NCBI GenBank assembly: GCA_027559495.1
Contig: JAMXSV010000016.1
Span: forward strand, 1,054,001-1,118,000
Direction: 5' to 3'
Source of the DNA: Aurifilum marmelostoma
Taxonomy: Eukaryota; Ascomycota; Sordariomycetes; Diaporthales; Cryphonectriaceae
DNA: 64,000 nucleotides
The notes under the pieces: model-generated
The model's database searches: none
What the model was told of the DNA's origin: nothing
The model's input: the letters and a program-made list of their open reading frames with translations, nothing else
Position numbers and translations under genes: made by a program
Shown: positions 45,691 through 59,376 of the stretch, piece by piece
Layout: the number at the start of each line of letters is the position of its first letter
How positions within the stretch are numbered: position 1 is the first letter of the stretch

Positions 45691-47202
45691 CTAGGCCACA
45701 CTACCATCAATGTAGCCAGGCATCCTCTGGATACCGAGGGTCCGCCCCTTGGCCAGCCACACCATGGTGGAGAACATCTTGACGGGACCCATGCGGCCGA
45801 CGCCGCCACTTCTGCCGACCGAGCAGGCCAAGATGTCTACAGGCAAGAGCTTGACGGTGGTGGGAGTCTTGCCATGCAGGGTGAGCTCGACGTTCTTTGC
45901 GACACCGGCAGCCTGTGATGGTAGAATCTTTGTTAACGTTGACTGATCTCTCTTCGTGCATGCTCACACTCTTCTCCGTCTCCCCCCTCCCTTTCAACAG
46001 AACTGACTCGGTACAGGTACATAAGCAACGAAGGACGTCAACAACAACAAGGCTTACCTGTTTTTGTGTGATCATGAATGCAGCTCTCGGGTTGCTGACC
46101 ACATCCCCAAGAGCCCACACACCCTGGCCCTCAAGCCCCTTGACCTGGTGAAGATCATTGGTGACCACATAGCCCTTGTCTCCCAGATACACCCGGTCCA
46201 GCATCTCCGAGTTGGGCACCATGCCCATCGTGGGGAGATACAGGTCTGCCGTGAGCGTCTTCCCGCTCTCCAGGCTCACCTCCGTCTTGGCCCCGCTCCC
46301 GCTCCCGCCCCCGCCCGCAGCCACCTCCCTGCACCCCTTCACCCTCGCGTCGAGCTTGATCTTGACACCAAGCTTCTCCAGGGCCGCCCTGGCCGCGCCG
46401 CCGATGCTGTCGCCGTCGAGCACAGAGGACCCACCACAAAGCAGGGTGATCTCCTTGGTCTTGCCGTACTCGTAGCCCAGCTCGCCCGCGACCTCGACGC
46501 CCGTGGCCCCGGCGCCGGCGACGATGATGCTGCCGGCTGCCTGCACCCGCTTCCGCGTCTTGTCCAGGCTGGCCACCGTCTCTTCGTAGCTGTCGAGGTG
46601 CTTCCAGGGGACGACGGCCCCGGCGATGGTGCTGCTGCTGCTGCTGCAGCGGGAGCCCGTGGCGATGACGAGCTGGTCGTAGGTCAGGGTGCGGTCGTGG
46701 GATGATGATGACGACGAAGATGCGGCGCAGGAGACGAGGACCGTCTTGGCGGCGGTGTCGACCTTGTTGGCGGAGCCGATGAGGATCTCGTAGTGGTCCT
46801 TGTCGTAGCGCTCGAGGGCGGCGCTGAGGGGCTGGAAGAGCTGGTCGTCCTTGATGGTGTTGGGGACGATGGCGCGGACGGAGGCCATGTTCCAGTAGAA
46901 CTGGGAGCTCTAGATAGTTGTTTTGTTCAGCAGGTGCTTCCTCGCCGGGAGTCAATTATTATAATTTCCATTCATCATTCTTTTTTTCTCTTCCATCCTC
47001 GAAAGTGCAACCTCGAACAGTGAATGTTACAGAGTCATCCTCCTTGTCCCACCACCACCTCCTTCCAGGAAAGCCACTGACAGACACGAACCTTTGAGAC
47101 CAGAATGACCTTAATGTCCAGGGCCTTCTGCTTCTTGAGAAGATAGTGTGCGACGTGGAGGCCGGCATAGGAACCTCCCAGGATCACCACCGTCTTTGTC
47201 AT
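45691..47202 (-). CDS. AIF/FSP1 (AMID)-like FAD-dependent oxidoreductase
   Basis: Pyridine nucleotide-disulphide oxidoreductase of the AIF2/FSP1 and type II NADH dehydrogenase-like group, expected to reduce quinones with NAD(P)H. Exons are 47202-47092, 46909-46058 and 45912-45691 (introns 182 and 145 nt); the product is 394 residues. The FAD Rossmann motif GGSYAG is at residues 9-14 in exon 1. SSQFYWNMASVRAIVP follows the first join. LTYDQLVIATGSR and the NAD(P)H-binding GAGATGVEVAGELG (from about 169) come next, then VWALGDV near the second FAD contact. The C-terminus reads RMGPVKMFSTMVWLAKGRTL. A Ser run and a Gly/Ser insert (AAGGGGSGSGA) are encoded by simple repeats. No signal peptide or obvious presequence is seen. 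Family secure; physiological role unknown. Confidence 0.9.
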
Positions 47203-50200
47203 TGTGGGCAACGTTGAATAATCGTGGTGCGCTGAAAGTTTGTTGAATTATATGAGAGGTGTGTGTGTGTGTGTGTGTTGGTGAGAAAGGTTAAAAAAAA
47301 AAAATAAGAATAAAAGAGTATAAGAAGAAGAATAGCAAGAAGAAGGAGAAGCAAGAAGAAGAAGAAAGACGGAGGAGATCTTGTCTCAGTTTGTCCTGCG
47401 GAGATTCGGGATGGGAAAGTGCGTCCTCTCTGGTTTCCATGTTGTGGTTCCTTGGTGATCGGTTCGGGGAGCTGCGCCAGGGTCCGTCTCCGTCGCGACC
47501 GGACAAGACCCCGTCCTGTATCAGTATAAAGTTATGGTAGACACGCTAGTAAAATAGACTATTTAGTATATATATGTATATGTCATATGATGTTATCTGT
47601 CGGTTTGTCAGTCTTCTTCTTCCGTCCTTCTTTTTTTTTTTCCCTCCCCCCATCCCGAGGTAGACGGGTGGGGCCCAGGCAGGCCCTTCTGCGGACTCGA
47701 GCTGGTCAGGTCAACAGCTCCTGTGCGACCCCCCTCCCCCCCTCCTCCCTCCTAAAACGTCTTTTTGTTTCTCGTGTTTTGCAAATGCGCTACCTGCTGT
47801 GTGAGAGTGTATCATCGGCGTGGCGAGCGGGTCAGTGCCACCACCAGGAATTCAACCAAGTGGGAAAAAAGCTGTGCCACCACCGGCAGAGAGGAAATGA
47901 AAGGTACGATGACCGATGCAGGTATAGTAGGCTGTCTTTTCGTCGCTGTCAAAACATGTGCCGTCTCCTTACTTTCCGGTTACCCTTCGAAGCGAGCTGA
48001 GAGAAGAAAGAAAAAAATAGACTCGACTTGGATAGAAACATACTTTTCCACTTCGATGGCAGCGTGTATGGAGCTTCTTCTCCTGCCCCCGAAAACCAGA
48101 ACAGTGACGATGGCTTATCATTTCACGCAGCACAAGGTTATTAGTAAACGAGATAGTACAGAGAGAGGACAGTGCCAAGTGTATGTGGCAGCGATGAAGC
48201 CAATCCATATCCCCCCGCCCCCCCAAGCCCAACCCGAAGCGCACAAGCCGACGAATCGGAGACTTTGGAGGCTTGCACGGGCCTGGACGTCGATCCTCGT
48301 GGGTACCGGCTCGGTCCCGAGATTTACCCTCTTTGATTGTACTGTTGGAATAAATACAGCACATTATCCTCTCTGTTCTTTTCTCATGTACGGGTACACA
48401 TAGTATGCTTGACCGGAACTCCGGCAGAATGGTTCCACCGACATTTCCCTGCGTTATCTGGTGGTTTTTTTCCTATCCTCCTTCGAATAATGAGTCTTGA
48501 AAGTAGTTTAATGCGGAAAATAATATTGCATTCCCGCAGAACCTTGCCGGGCCTGGACGAGCAGGGGACGGATCACGCCTGGCAGACAGGCCTTTACAGT
48601 AGCGGCAGTAGCTCGGTTAAGACAAGCTCAAGTCCGCCAAACTCTCTGTAAGGAAGGGGGGGGGGGGGAAGACTGAGAGAAACAGAAAAAAAAAAAAAAA
48701 AGAGTCGTCATCTTATCCAAGATCAGTACAAAAGCTGAGTCTAATACAGTCAGTTTTGTGTCTGTACATATCTGACGATAAGAAAGGATAAGACAATACA
48801 ACCGAACCCACGATTCCAATCTGCAGAAGCTCGTGCCGCCAAACCAGCCAATCGCCCGTCGCAGCGGTCAGCGGTACCTACATCCCGCGCCCCCCCCCCC
48901 TTCCCCCTTCCCTTTTTCTAGAAACCAACAACATCAACCAATGAGATGTTATACACAAACATCAACCCCTCTCTACCATTCTTCGCCTGCCTCTGCTGCC
49001 ATGTGGGGAAAAGGGAGAAAATCAGGAAAGGGGCCCCAGAAGGACCCGATAACATCCAAAAGGGAAAGAGAACCAAAAAATAACAAAATTTTCTTGGTTC
49101 GCTTCCATAGCGAGATGAGGCCTTTGGGCCCCGACAGGCTGGCTGCTGCTGATCAGGCCTTGATTTATAAAGATGGAAGAAAAGGCTGGCCCGACGTGAG
49201 AGGGAGGGGGGGGCGGCGGTCCATCTTCTCTGATGTCTTTTGTTCCTTCTTTGTTACACATCAGGTCACCGAGAAGGATTCTGTTACAATACTCCACTGG
49301 CTGCCTCATTTCTAGTAACTTGTCCTTCTTCTTAGGACTAAGCCGAGGTACCTACTGGGCTGTATAAGTGAACTCTCAGCATAGTGGAGATTTTACAAGC
49401 CATCGACCACTTTTAATTTTTTATTTTTTTTTAGGTCTCCCTGTACATAACTTCAGACTTGTAGACGACTGCGAATCAGACCAAGCGTCACCTACCTCAT
49501 CATCCTGCCTTCCCCTGGGTGTTTCTGACCCTCAAGTTGGGCATCGATGCGAGATTGCACGTGACAATAGAGGCTCCAGCAGCAGACGAGGTCGTGGGGT
49601 TGTGAAGCAATTACAGTACCTGGAGGCCTGCAGATCTATTCAGACGACCAAGCGAGACGTGCTCAGGCCATTTGTTGACACGGATGATACGCGGAATATG
49701 GATGGTGCTGTGCTCTGTGTATGTGTGTGTATACGTGGGTGCGTGGGTGGGTGGGTGACAAGACGGTGGTGCCCAGGTGGTACTATCATACATGCAGACC
49801 GACCCAATTCATGAGAAGGGAGGCAATTGTCCATAGTAATTACAAGCAAATAGTCAACGTATAATACACAAATTCCTGGATGACCACGCGTGGGCATGCC
49901 CCCAAGACTCTGGATAGGGTTTTCTAGCCCTCCTCGGCATCCGATATGAGTTTCTAAAACAACCCTGTCTCCTATCCGGCGCACCCTCAGACCACATCCT
50001 CCTTCTGTCTGTCCTCGTTCCAGCCTGGTTCTGGTAGAGAGAGGTCTAGTACATATCAATCTACATTTCCGAAACTTGAAAATGTCCAGTTTCTCGCCAT
50101 TATCCAAAAGTTCCCAGCCTTTCTCATCCGATGCATCCAGACCGTCAGCTCGTTTTTGGGTCGCCTTCTTGGCCTCCCGCCTTATCCGAGGATGTTCCCG

Positions 50201-50369
50201 GCTTGCATCTTCAGCGTTTGACTTGGGAAAGAACAAAAATAAAAATACAAATAAGAGTAGAGGGAGAAGAGAAAAGGAAAAAAATAAATAAAAGATAGCA
50301 ATAAGATGTCTGCTGCAGGACGGATCTGCCGTGTTTGAGCATGGCAGGTTGCTGATGATATCTTGGCAT
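47203..50369. other. Gene-poor 3.2-kb spacer
   Basis: No gene recognised. Holds a GT microsatellite (about 47260-47278), GAA/AAG-rich stretches (47290-47370), C runs near 47730-47745 and 48890-48901, a G run followed by an A run (48656-48705), and a GTGGGTGGGTG stretch at about 49737-49758. Open frames here are short or low in complexity. Confidence 0.5.
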
Positions 50370-51008
50370 CTAGTCCCTGGCACCCTTGAGATTCTTGTAG
50401 AGGAAGACGAAACTCCTCAACTCACCGCTCGGGTTGATGCTGTAGCCAGGTACGGTGCCGGCCACCTGGTAATCTAGGCCCGTGAAGAGGTCTGCAGCCG
50501 GAGACCCTCCCTCTACCTCGCACATCTGTTGTTGCGACGGCGCCGGTGAGTAAAGCTACATCGTGCAAGGTGGGATGGCACAACTCACAAGAAGAGTCTT
50601 GCCCTTGAGAAGGGCCTGCGCCTCCAGCGCTTTGATCAGGGTCGTCGCGCCACCCCGGCGTCGATACTTGGTGCTGAGAAGCAAGCTCTCGATCATGGCC
50701 CGAAACGGCGCCGTCTCCAGATGCGGCAACGCCAGCATGGCCACACCGACTAGATGGTCTCCCGTAACCCGAGTGCCGGGCTCCCAGTTGAGGAGCAGCA
50801 TCACAATCACCCTCGTGCCGCCGCCGGCCTCAGCGATCCGGTCTTTCCACCAGACGAGGAGCTTCTCGTGGCTGAGGGGAGGCAGGAAGGCGCTGATGGT
50901 CTTGTCGGACGTGATGCACTGTGCCTGCAGCCCGGCCAGCCAGGGCGTCAGGTGGGCATGGTCTTTTGCATTGAAGATCTGTGCCCTTGCAGTGCCTGGT
51001 CCTGACAT
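50370..51008 (-). CDS. GNAT-family N-acetyltransferase
   Basis: Acetyl-CoA-dependent acetyltransferase of 191 residues. Exons are 51008-50589 and 50525-50370, with a 63-nt intron (CTT|GTGAGT). The ATG at 51008 is the first in frame. A central beta region (TRVIVMLLLNWEPG; HLVGVAMLALPHLETAPFR) leads into a motif A-like acetyl-CoA loop, KYRRRGGATTLIKALEAQA, corresponding to the R/Q-x-x-G-x-G/A signature with helix. After the join, LFTGLDYQVAGTVPGYSINP and FVFLYKNL fit the C-terminal strands of fungal GNATs of the bacterial-like type that acetylate small molecules. Substrate unknown. Confidence 0.87.
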
Positions 51009-54000
51009 GGTGGGCAAGGATAATGGACCGTGACGGTGTCTGCAGACAAGAGAAAGAGTGTGGCTCTGGCTCAGAAGGAGTGTTGCGGTATACAGGTCAC
51101 CAGAGGACGGCGCAGAACAAAAGGTCTATTTGTCTCTTGTGGCTTTGGCCGAGGGTCTTCGCGGTACAGTACTGTATACGCTTGTGGGGAGGGGCGGGGC
51201 AGTCTGCAAGGTCGTCAGTCATGGGCTTTGATACTTGATATGACAGCACGAGAGAGAGAGAGACGGAGATATACACAACAAGCACGGAGCAAACTGTTGA
51301 GGAAAGTAGATATACAGACCTACAACGGCCCCGAAATTCCTCAAATTTGGAGCGGACGTATGTCCACGTCGGGAGTGGTGGTGGTGGATGTGGTGGATCT
51401 CGACAACGTCTGCTGGGACCTGACAGACAGAAGAACAGTGTAGGAAGGGAGGGCCACCATGACTTTTTATAACACGCGATGCTTATTACTTGTTATAGGG
51501 GAAAAGGGAAAGAAAGAAAAAGACAGAAACGAAATTGTTATTGGGACGAGGCCAAGCTAGCGCGTAGGAAGCGGAAATGGTGACCTTTCAGTCTGGGTGG
51601 GATCGTTACGAAGGCGCTCGAGATTGTCCAGTACGTACGATGCTAGCTCCAGGTGATGCTCCAGGCGGCGACAGTGCAGGGGGTCAGAGCTACTACCAAT
51701 ACGACGGGGGAAGAGGTTGCAGTGATGTTCAGGATGTTCAGGTACCAAGCCAGGGGTTGGGTGGGAGCAGCACAGGGGATCAACACATGGGAGGCAGGCA
51801 CTACTGTGACCACTATACAGGGGGCCCGGGTGGAGGAATAAGCACTATGGCATGTGAGTCGCGTGCTACTGCAGTATAAGGCTGAAGCCGTCCGTCCTGC
51901 AGGTGCTTGCTGATTTGGCGCTATTGGTTTCGGCTGGGACGGGTACCCGCCTAGGCGGGTTCACAGATCTCAGTGCCCTGGGCCCTCTTGCCCCCCACTG
52001 TTGCTCCCATGCCCACAGAAGGCGCCACTAGGGGGGGGGGGGAGGGGCCGACGGACGGACCTTCCATAACTTTTTATTTTTCATCTTCTTAAAATATTGC
52101 CCGTGACGAAATAGCAACAAGCTTTCTGTACTCTGTCGCACGGCACAACCTTCGACGCCGTCCAACGTCGTCACATCTGCTAAATACCTGTGGTCTGCTC
52201 TATGACCAACTCACGTGCCCAAACTCAAATCTCGTCTATTCTATTAAACTTTCTGTTTTATTATCGTTGCTCCTCGTTATATTTGCTTTCTTTGTCATCC
52301 TCAGAGCAGGCGTCGAAGCTGTTGGGCTCGGGAGGGATTGTCGAGACACACGCGCGCATACACACACATCACTGCTCTGACCAGAGAGAGCCACCCGACC
52401 CTCTTCGAGAATCAGCTCTGCCACACCAGTCTGTCTGTCATCTGTCCCCTTCGTAGCTTCTTGCTCCGACCATGAGCCTAAGAAGCTTACTCAACCACGC
52501 AACCACGTATCCCTCACTCGTCTCCCTGAAACGCCTCATTTGTTGCGGGAGCGGGAGGCAAAGTATCACCATGCAGTCTCCCTCCTGTCCACCCCCTATG
52601 GACTGACTAGGGATTGCGCAAGCAGGTACATTCCAGACAAGGTCACGCGTCCGGGCCCTCGCCATGCCAGCAGCCGGCATTCGTCATTTCTCGCAGCCGA
52701 GGGAGGGGCAAAAACAAATGAGATGAGAACAGGCCAAGCGATCGAGATGTAATACCCAGGGCAAGCAACGGCTCGGTAAACTCAACTTGCCCCCGGTTCC
52801 AACCTCTCTTTTTTTTGCCCTTTTCTTTTCCCTGGTCCAGTGCTACCTGATCCTCGACAGATGTGGCTCCGGCATTCTAGACACGGTAGTTGTTGTTTCT
52901 AGAGGCTTCTATTGACCTCACGGGTGCTTGTACCAGCTTTCGGGAGACGGCTTCGACGAGTTATTGGTCGTCTCGTTGTTGGCGCTGCTGATCATCACAG
53001 ATAGCCTTTCCTGGTCGTCTAATCGACATCGTTTTGGCTCGAGCATTTTCCAAGTCGGGCATTAATTTGTTGGGCGCAATCTGTTTCTACAGGTCCATGC
53101 CCAAAGGAGGAGCAAACCGGGGCAAGACATGCCCCTGATCCCTTGGTCACCGCACATAAAGTCAGGCCCGTGCTGTTCTGCCGCCCGTCAACGACATGCA
53201 TGGAGCCCTCTGACACGTCACAGTACCATCCTCTCTTGCTAAGCCGATTCCCTCTTGCCCTGGGTTTCCCTGCACCTCGATGATCCAGGGTCTGAGGGAT
53301 CAATCCGGGGCACTCTACCAGAAGGTCAGGGAGCATTGTCAGCATCGCTTAACTTGGTGGCACCGCTCAAGCCACCGGAGAGCTGCAGCTCACGAATTAG
53401 AGCTGCGTACGCGTCTTGATCCTGTGACAGCGTTGGACGAGTTCCAAGCGGGCAATCACGAGAAGCTCATGATTCGCCTGTCAGCCCTTGGAAATGATGA
53501 ACTCCTTGCTTACAGGACAGTTCAAATATTGCCCCTCTGACAACATGTACCCGTTACACCACTTATTGCTGCTTACAACGGATCTTCCCCCTCCAAACCA
53601 TAACAGCGAGACAGCAAATCTTTGTGTGAGGATCCGGTGCTACTGAAATCTGCCCTCACCTTCTGAACGCAAAGAGACTTCCAGCTGGACTTCATCGGTG
53701 CCGTTCACAGGCTTCCAGGTCTGGAGAAGCGACTGACCAGGGATCTTTTGTTGATGTGGATGACATCTAGCGACCTGAGGCTTATTTTGAGAAATTGATT
53801 TTCCGAGTCGAAGAGTACAACGCCACTACACCAATGGCGACTTTCCACAGCGTGCTGTTCCATGGTACGAGTCCTTAAGTAGTACCTGAGTGGCCCGCGC
53901 ATGCTTGTCAAACCACTGGTCACCACGAGCTTGGTACGAGCGCTCCATTATCGTCCGGGATGGCTGCACAAGCGAATGCGGTTCTTCGTCCTAGGCCTGC

Positions 54001-56169
54001 AAAGTTTAGTGAGGAGAGAGTTGATGGCGCTGGAGAATCAGAAGGAAGAAGACCGCACTTGCAGAGACGATTGGCGGAGCCACGCACAACAGCAGATCTA
54101 TGAATGTGCATGCGATGGGCATTTATGGTCTTCACAAACTATCAGACTACACATGGTCTTTTCTTCTTCTTTTTTAATGGGCCATGTTCAACGATACAAA
54201 CAGTAAGACCAAGCTACCATCCGATCATGAGGCGAGATTTCACGGGCTTGAACGGCCGGTATGCATGTCCCCGGACATTCGGTCTACACGATATTTGCGC
54301 AATGTAAGCGATCTTCGTTACCAGGAAATCGAACCTTTCTCGGCGGCTGCTACTGTTTCTTGAGGTGTTACAACACATCCAAGGCTCAGTACCTCGCGTT
54401 GGCTGCTTGGGAAGTGCCTCGTGCTGGTGCCAGATCGCCATTGGCTCAGCAGTGACGCCTCAGTGTGAGCGACCATGTTTGTCGACTTATTCTCATGTTG
54501 TCAATCACTGCCAACCAGTTTCATGTGGCAGCCTGTCTTCGTTTGTTTGGAGCATCCATCGGCTCCGCTTATGCTCTGAGTACACGGCTGACACAAGGGC
54601 ATGCGCCTTGCTAACGTTGTGCACGCTGTCGGTTCGGGTTCCGCTAGATGCTACAATGCACCAATCTAGGAGGGGAACTCGGACAGTCAAATGGGAGAGG
54701 AGATCCGAAATGGAGAACTTGCCTCAAGAAGAAGCCGCTGCAGCCCGCCACTGTGTGTCCCCATCGCTGTACCACAACATCAAGATGATCGAGATCCGAT
54801 CTCGCCTCTCTGTCGGCCGCTTCCGCGAGTTCCGGTGCATCAGAGTCCACAGCAAAGAGAACAGCTTCCCCCAGGCGCGTGCCTCGCTCGCAATGTGCTG
54901 ACAACTCCTACTTTGTCATCAGCAAGTCTTGTGACGCGGCTTGTGGCTTGCGTTAGGGAGCTTTTGACAAGTTGACAACACCCTAGCGCTGCATATTTCA
55001 GCCCTACTACAGTACAGTAATGCCGTGACTAAGACCCTCGAGACATAGACACACCCACATACTTTAGGTGCGAGTTCAGCGGTTGGCGCTGTCAAGTATT
55101 GTTCTTTTATATTTTATTTTTCTTTGTTTTCCTTCTGGTGACCAAGATATGCAGTATGATAGTAGGATCTTGAGTAGGGAAAGGAAAAAGGAAGAAGATC
55201 AGTAACGGGAGAAAGAAAAACAAAAAAAGGGCAAAAAGCCGTCTCTCTCAACCGCTGAGCTTGTCTGCTGAGGCAGTCAAAAGAAAACCCCACAGGATCC
55301 AGTTGCTGCAGCATACACGAAGTGGTAGGTATGCGGAACCATGCCGGTTGAACCGCCAACATGTGCAGAAAAAGATGGGCATCAGCACAGTCACCAAGTC
55401 AGAAAAACCATGTCTTGACCAATGATGACCGAGAGCCAAGAAGAACCAACCAGCCAGCCCAGTGAATGACAGGCCCTCCATCACTCATGAGAAATGTTCT
55501 CACATGAAGCTTGGCGGCGACTAACAGGATTCACCGCTCTGTATGGGTCCCTCGAGGTGGCAGTGAGTGTTCCAATCTATGCAGGCCAAGACCTGGATCT
55601 GCAGGGACCCCGTGTTTCGGGGCCCCTCAGCCCCAGAGAGAACAATTGTTCACAGTCTCATCGGTGCGAGCCTGTGACGGGAGGAGGGGCAGCGAACACG
55701 GCTACTGATGAGTTGGCGGGCAGAGAGCTGGTTGAGTGAGCAGTGCTAACGCGAGGAGGATCTCTCTACCTCTCAGGCATACGAACCAACCCCCCTTCCT
55801 CCCCCTGATCTGGGGGTCATTTTCTGATCCTGCACCATCACCAAGCCCAGATCTCTTTTATTGATCTGACCTTCTTCCAGCATCGAGACGAAGACGACGA
55901 TACGTCTACGACCGGTCGTAAAGAAGCTCTCAATTGGAGCTTTCGTGGAGACGCGAGTTTGCGTGGGGCTGCACCCCCTGGCTTCTGACCTCACATATAC
56001 AGGAGAATCGCCCCACAACAACGGGCCAGACGACACGTCTACGAAGTATAAACAGGCCTGTCCTACGTCTGTTTACTTTCGATCTCCCACCCGCTCGCTC
56101 TCTTGGCAAGCTCCTCCCGGTACCATCCCGTGTAGAAGATCAAACCCGAGCAGAAGAAGAAAGAAGAAC
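51009..56169. other. Gene-poor 5.2-kb spacer
   Basis: No convincing gene. The longest stretches of interest are a 178-codon frame ending at 54901, whose last 60 or so codons (from about 54711) have more gene-like composition, and an 86-codon frame at 53280-53540. Neither has recognisable motifs, a partner exon or conserved splice signals that I can see. A G run lies at about 52031-52041. A TATAAA-like box (GTATAAAC) at about 56047 lies 120 nt before the phospholipase D start and is a plausible promoter element. Confidence 0.5.
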
Positions 56170-59100
56170 ATGGACGTTTTCCGCAAGCTTGAGCAGGGCA
56201 TCGCGGGGCTCTTCGGCTCCGAGGAGGAGAAGCACTCGCACACCCACCAGGATGAGGCGTGCCATGAGCTCCACGCCGAGCACAAGGACAACCGCTTCCA
56301 GAGCTTTGCGCCGCAGTCCTCGGGCCATGTGAAGTGGCATGTGGACGGGTGCTCTTATTTCTGGGCCGTCTCAGAGGCTCTCGAGCGTAAGTTCTTATGA
56401 CATCTTGACAGACGTGACATTCTTTTCCTCCTCGGGGAGTCCTCTGTCGGAGAACGTGGTGGAGCCCTCAGCTGACGTTAACTGGTCAAACCACAGAGGC
56501 CCAAGAGAGCATCTACATTCTGGACTGGTGGCTGTCCCCGGAGCTGTACCTCCGCCGACCCCCAGCGCAGAACAACAAGTACCGTCTCGACAACATGCTG
56601 CAGGCTGCTGCCGAGCGTGGTGTTGATGTCAGAATCATCGTCTTCAAGGAGGTCGAGCAGGCCTTGACATGTGAGTAGACCCCACAATCTGACCACGAGG
56701 ATTTTTCACACTCTGGCTAACAATTTCCTGCGCGTTTCAGTGAACTCCGAGGTAAGAAGCAGTAGTTGTTATCCGGTGGCGTTACGCGCTTGACGCTGAA
56801 CTATGATTCTGTAGCACACCAAGAAGCACCTGGAAGGCCTGCACGAGAACATCAAGGTCTTCCGTCACCCCGACCACTCTGTTTCCGGACAGGACATCAG
56901 CGCCGAGTTCAAGACTGCCTTTGCCAATCTGTCCCACGGCGCCTTCAGCCTGTCGAAGCTGTCCAAGGATGCGCTCAAGACGCTCTACGGAACCAGCGAC
57001 GATGTCGTGCTCTTCTGGTCTCACCACGAGAAGCTCTGCGTCGTGGACAACAAGATTGCCTTCATGGGTGGTCTCGATGCTTGTATGTTTCTCCTCCGTG
57101 CCGGGCAACAATGCGAGTTCCTGTGGTACTGACCTTGAGTTCCTTGTAAAAGGTTATGGCCGCTGGGATACCAACACCCACCCCATCGCAGATGCGCACC
57201 CTGGCGATGTGGATGCCATCATCTTCCCTGGCCAGGACTTCAACAACGCTCGTATCTACGACTTTGAGGGCGTTGATAAGTGGGAGCAGAACAAGCGTAA
57301 GACTGACGACTCTTCCATGATTCTTGTGTGAAAAGAGAGGTCAAGCTTGCTCACATATATACAAAAAGTCGACCGTACCAAGTACTCGCGAATGGGCTGG
57401 TCTGACATCAGCATCTCCATGACCGGACCTATCGTCAACAGCACAGTACACCATTTCAGGGACAGATGGTAATCCTCAAACCCCCCCCCCCCCACAACAT
57501 GCCCGGGCACACATCACTAATCCTTCTTTAGGAACTACATTTTCGGCCAAAAGTACAACACCGATGAGATGAAGGCCAAATACCACAAGTTCGAGCAGGC
57601 TATCCAGCATGCCCCTCCTGCCGAGGGTCTCATTGACCACAGTGAGCGGGAGGCTGGTGAGATGTTTGGCGGCCTTCAGCGTCACTTCACCAGACACTTT
57701 GGCCGTATCTGGGGTGAGGAGCCTCAGGAGCGCCATGAAGATCATGGAGCACACATCCAGATGTGCCGAAGGTGAGCAGCACCAAGAGTCTCTTCCTCGG
57801 CATGCAAGTTACATTTGTGATGATGATGTGTGTGTCTGACTTTCTATACCTACCTTGTTAGCTGCACGAGCTGGTCCGCTGGAAAGCCTACCGAGCACTC
57901 CATCGCCAATGCGTACATCGAGGCCATCACGAACGCTCAGAAGTTTGTGTATATCGAGAACCAGGTTAGTAGCGCCTCTCTTCTTCCTCGGAGCGACCGG
58001 CTTTCTTTCTGGCTGATGATCACTCTACTGACAATGACGACGCTCAGTTCTTCATCACGGCAACGGATGATGAGCAGCACCCCGTCTTCAACAAGATCGG
58101 CGCCGCCATCGTCAACCGCATCCTGCGCGCCCATCAGAACGGCGAGGCCTTCCGCGTGATTGTGGCCATCCCCGCGGTGCCGGCCTTTGCTGGCGACCTC
58201 AAGTCGGACGGCGCGCTGGGCACACGCGCCATCATGGAGTTCCAGTACAAGTCCATCTGCCGGGGCGGGCACTCGATCATGGAGAAGCTCTCGCAGGGCG
58301 GCATCGAGGACCCCCGCCGCTACATCACCTTCTACAACCTGCGCAACTACGACCGCCTCAACGTCTCGTCGACCATGCGCCGGGCGGAGCAGGAGTCGGG
58401 CGTGCCGTACGAGGAGGCGCGCCAGGAGTTTGACGACGCCGTGGAGAGCGGCTACGACGGCTACTCGCGCCACGAGGAGACGCAGGGCCGGCTGGGAAGC
58501 CAGTACCGGCGGTACCAGGAGGCCGCGGGACGGCAGGACGACCAGACATGGGACACCATCTCGGCCGCGTACATGTCCGAGGGCCCGGACCTGAGCTCGA
58601 TCCCGTGGCAGGGCGACGAGCAGGCCGAGATGGACGCCTTCGTGTCCGAGGAGCTGTACATCCACACCAAGTGCCTGATCGCCGACGACCGCCTCGTCAT
58701 CATCGGCAGCGCCAACCTCAACGACCGCTCGCAGCTGGGCACGCACGACTCCGAGATCGCCGTCGTCATCGAGGACCCGACCCCGGTGCGCTCCCAGATG
58801 AACGGCGAGCCCTGGACCGCCTCCAGGTTCGCCGCCAGCCTGCGCCGCCAGCTGTTCCGCAAGCACCTCGGCCTGCTGCCCGACCAGCGCTGGGACCGGC
58901 CTGACGCCAACTTCCAGCCCGTCAGCCGGTGCCCCAACGAGTACGACTGGGACTCGCACGCCGACCGCCTCGTCGCCGACCCCATGGGCGAGGACTTTGA
59001 CCGCCTGTGGCGCGACACGGCCCGCACAAACACCGAGGTCTTCAGCAAGGCCTTCCACAACGTGCCCAACGATGTCGTCCGCACCTGGGACGACTACGAC

Positions 59101-59376
59101 AACTTCTTCAGCAAGTACTTCATCATCCCCGGCTCCGACGAGGAGAAGACGCTCAAGGAGGGCGACGACGACGAGAAGGCCAAGCTGGCCGACAAGGTCC
59201 CCTACGGCCACATCGTCCGGGAGGAGTTCCCGGGTGGTGTCCAGGAGGTCAAGGAGTGGCTCGGCCGGGTCAGGGGCACGCTGGTGGAGATGCCGCTGGA
59301 CTTCTTGGTCGATGTCAAGGATATCGCAAAGTCTGGCCTGGAGCTCAACGGCTTCACGGATGAGATCTACACCTAA
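56170..59376 (+). CDS. Phospholipase D (two HKD motifs), lacking PX/PH domains
   Basis: Hydrolyses phosphatidylcholine to phosphatidic acid. Nine exons: 56170-56386, 56497-56670, 56741-56751, 56815-57082, 57153-57296, 57369-57468, 57532-57771, 57862-57964, 58048-59376; the product is 861 residues. HKD1 is HHEKLCVVD (His205, Lys207, Asp212) and HKD2 is IHTKCLIAD followed by IIGSANLNDRS (His625, Lys627, Asp632). Other PLD landmarks are SIYILDWWLSPELYLRRP, GWSDISISMTGP and NAQKFVYIENQFFI across the exon 8/9 join. The protein starts directly with a His-rich head and SFAPQSSGHVKWHVDG. It has no PX or PH domain, unlike yeast Spo14 at about twice the length, and so resembles the shorter fungal PLDs. 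Exon 3 is only 11 nt. Intron 6 contains a C run (57481-57493). Confidence 0.95.
56741..56751 (+). other. 11-nt micro-exon of phospholipase D
   Basis: Flanked by CGTTTCAG and GTAAGA. It supplies the bases that convert phase 1 to phase 0 and encodes part of Leu plus Asn-Ser-Glu, giving the junction ALTLNSEHTKKHLEGL. Without it exon 2 and exon 4 do not join in frame. Confidence 0.85.

Noticed and set aside
49737..49760. Possible 5S rRNA because of GGGTGGGTGAC
   Set aside because: The rest of the 5S sequence and its internal control elements are absent; it is a simple GTGG repeat.
54711..54901. Small gene or last exon of about 63 codons
   Set aside because: Composition is somewhat gene-like, but I found no upstream exon, motif or conserved feature to support it.
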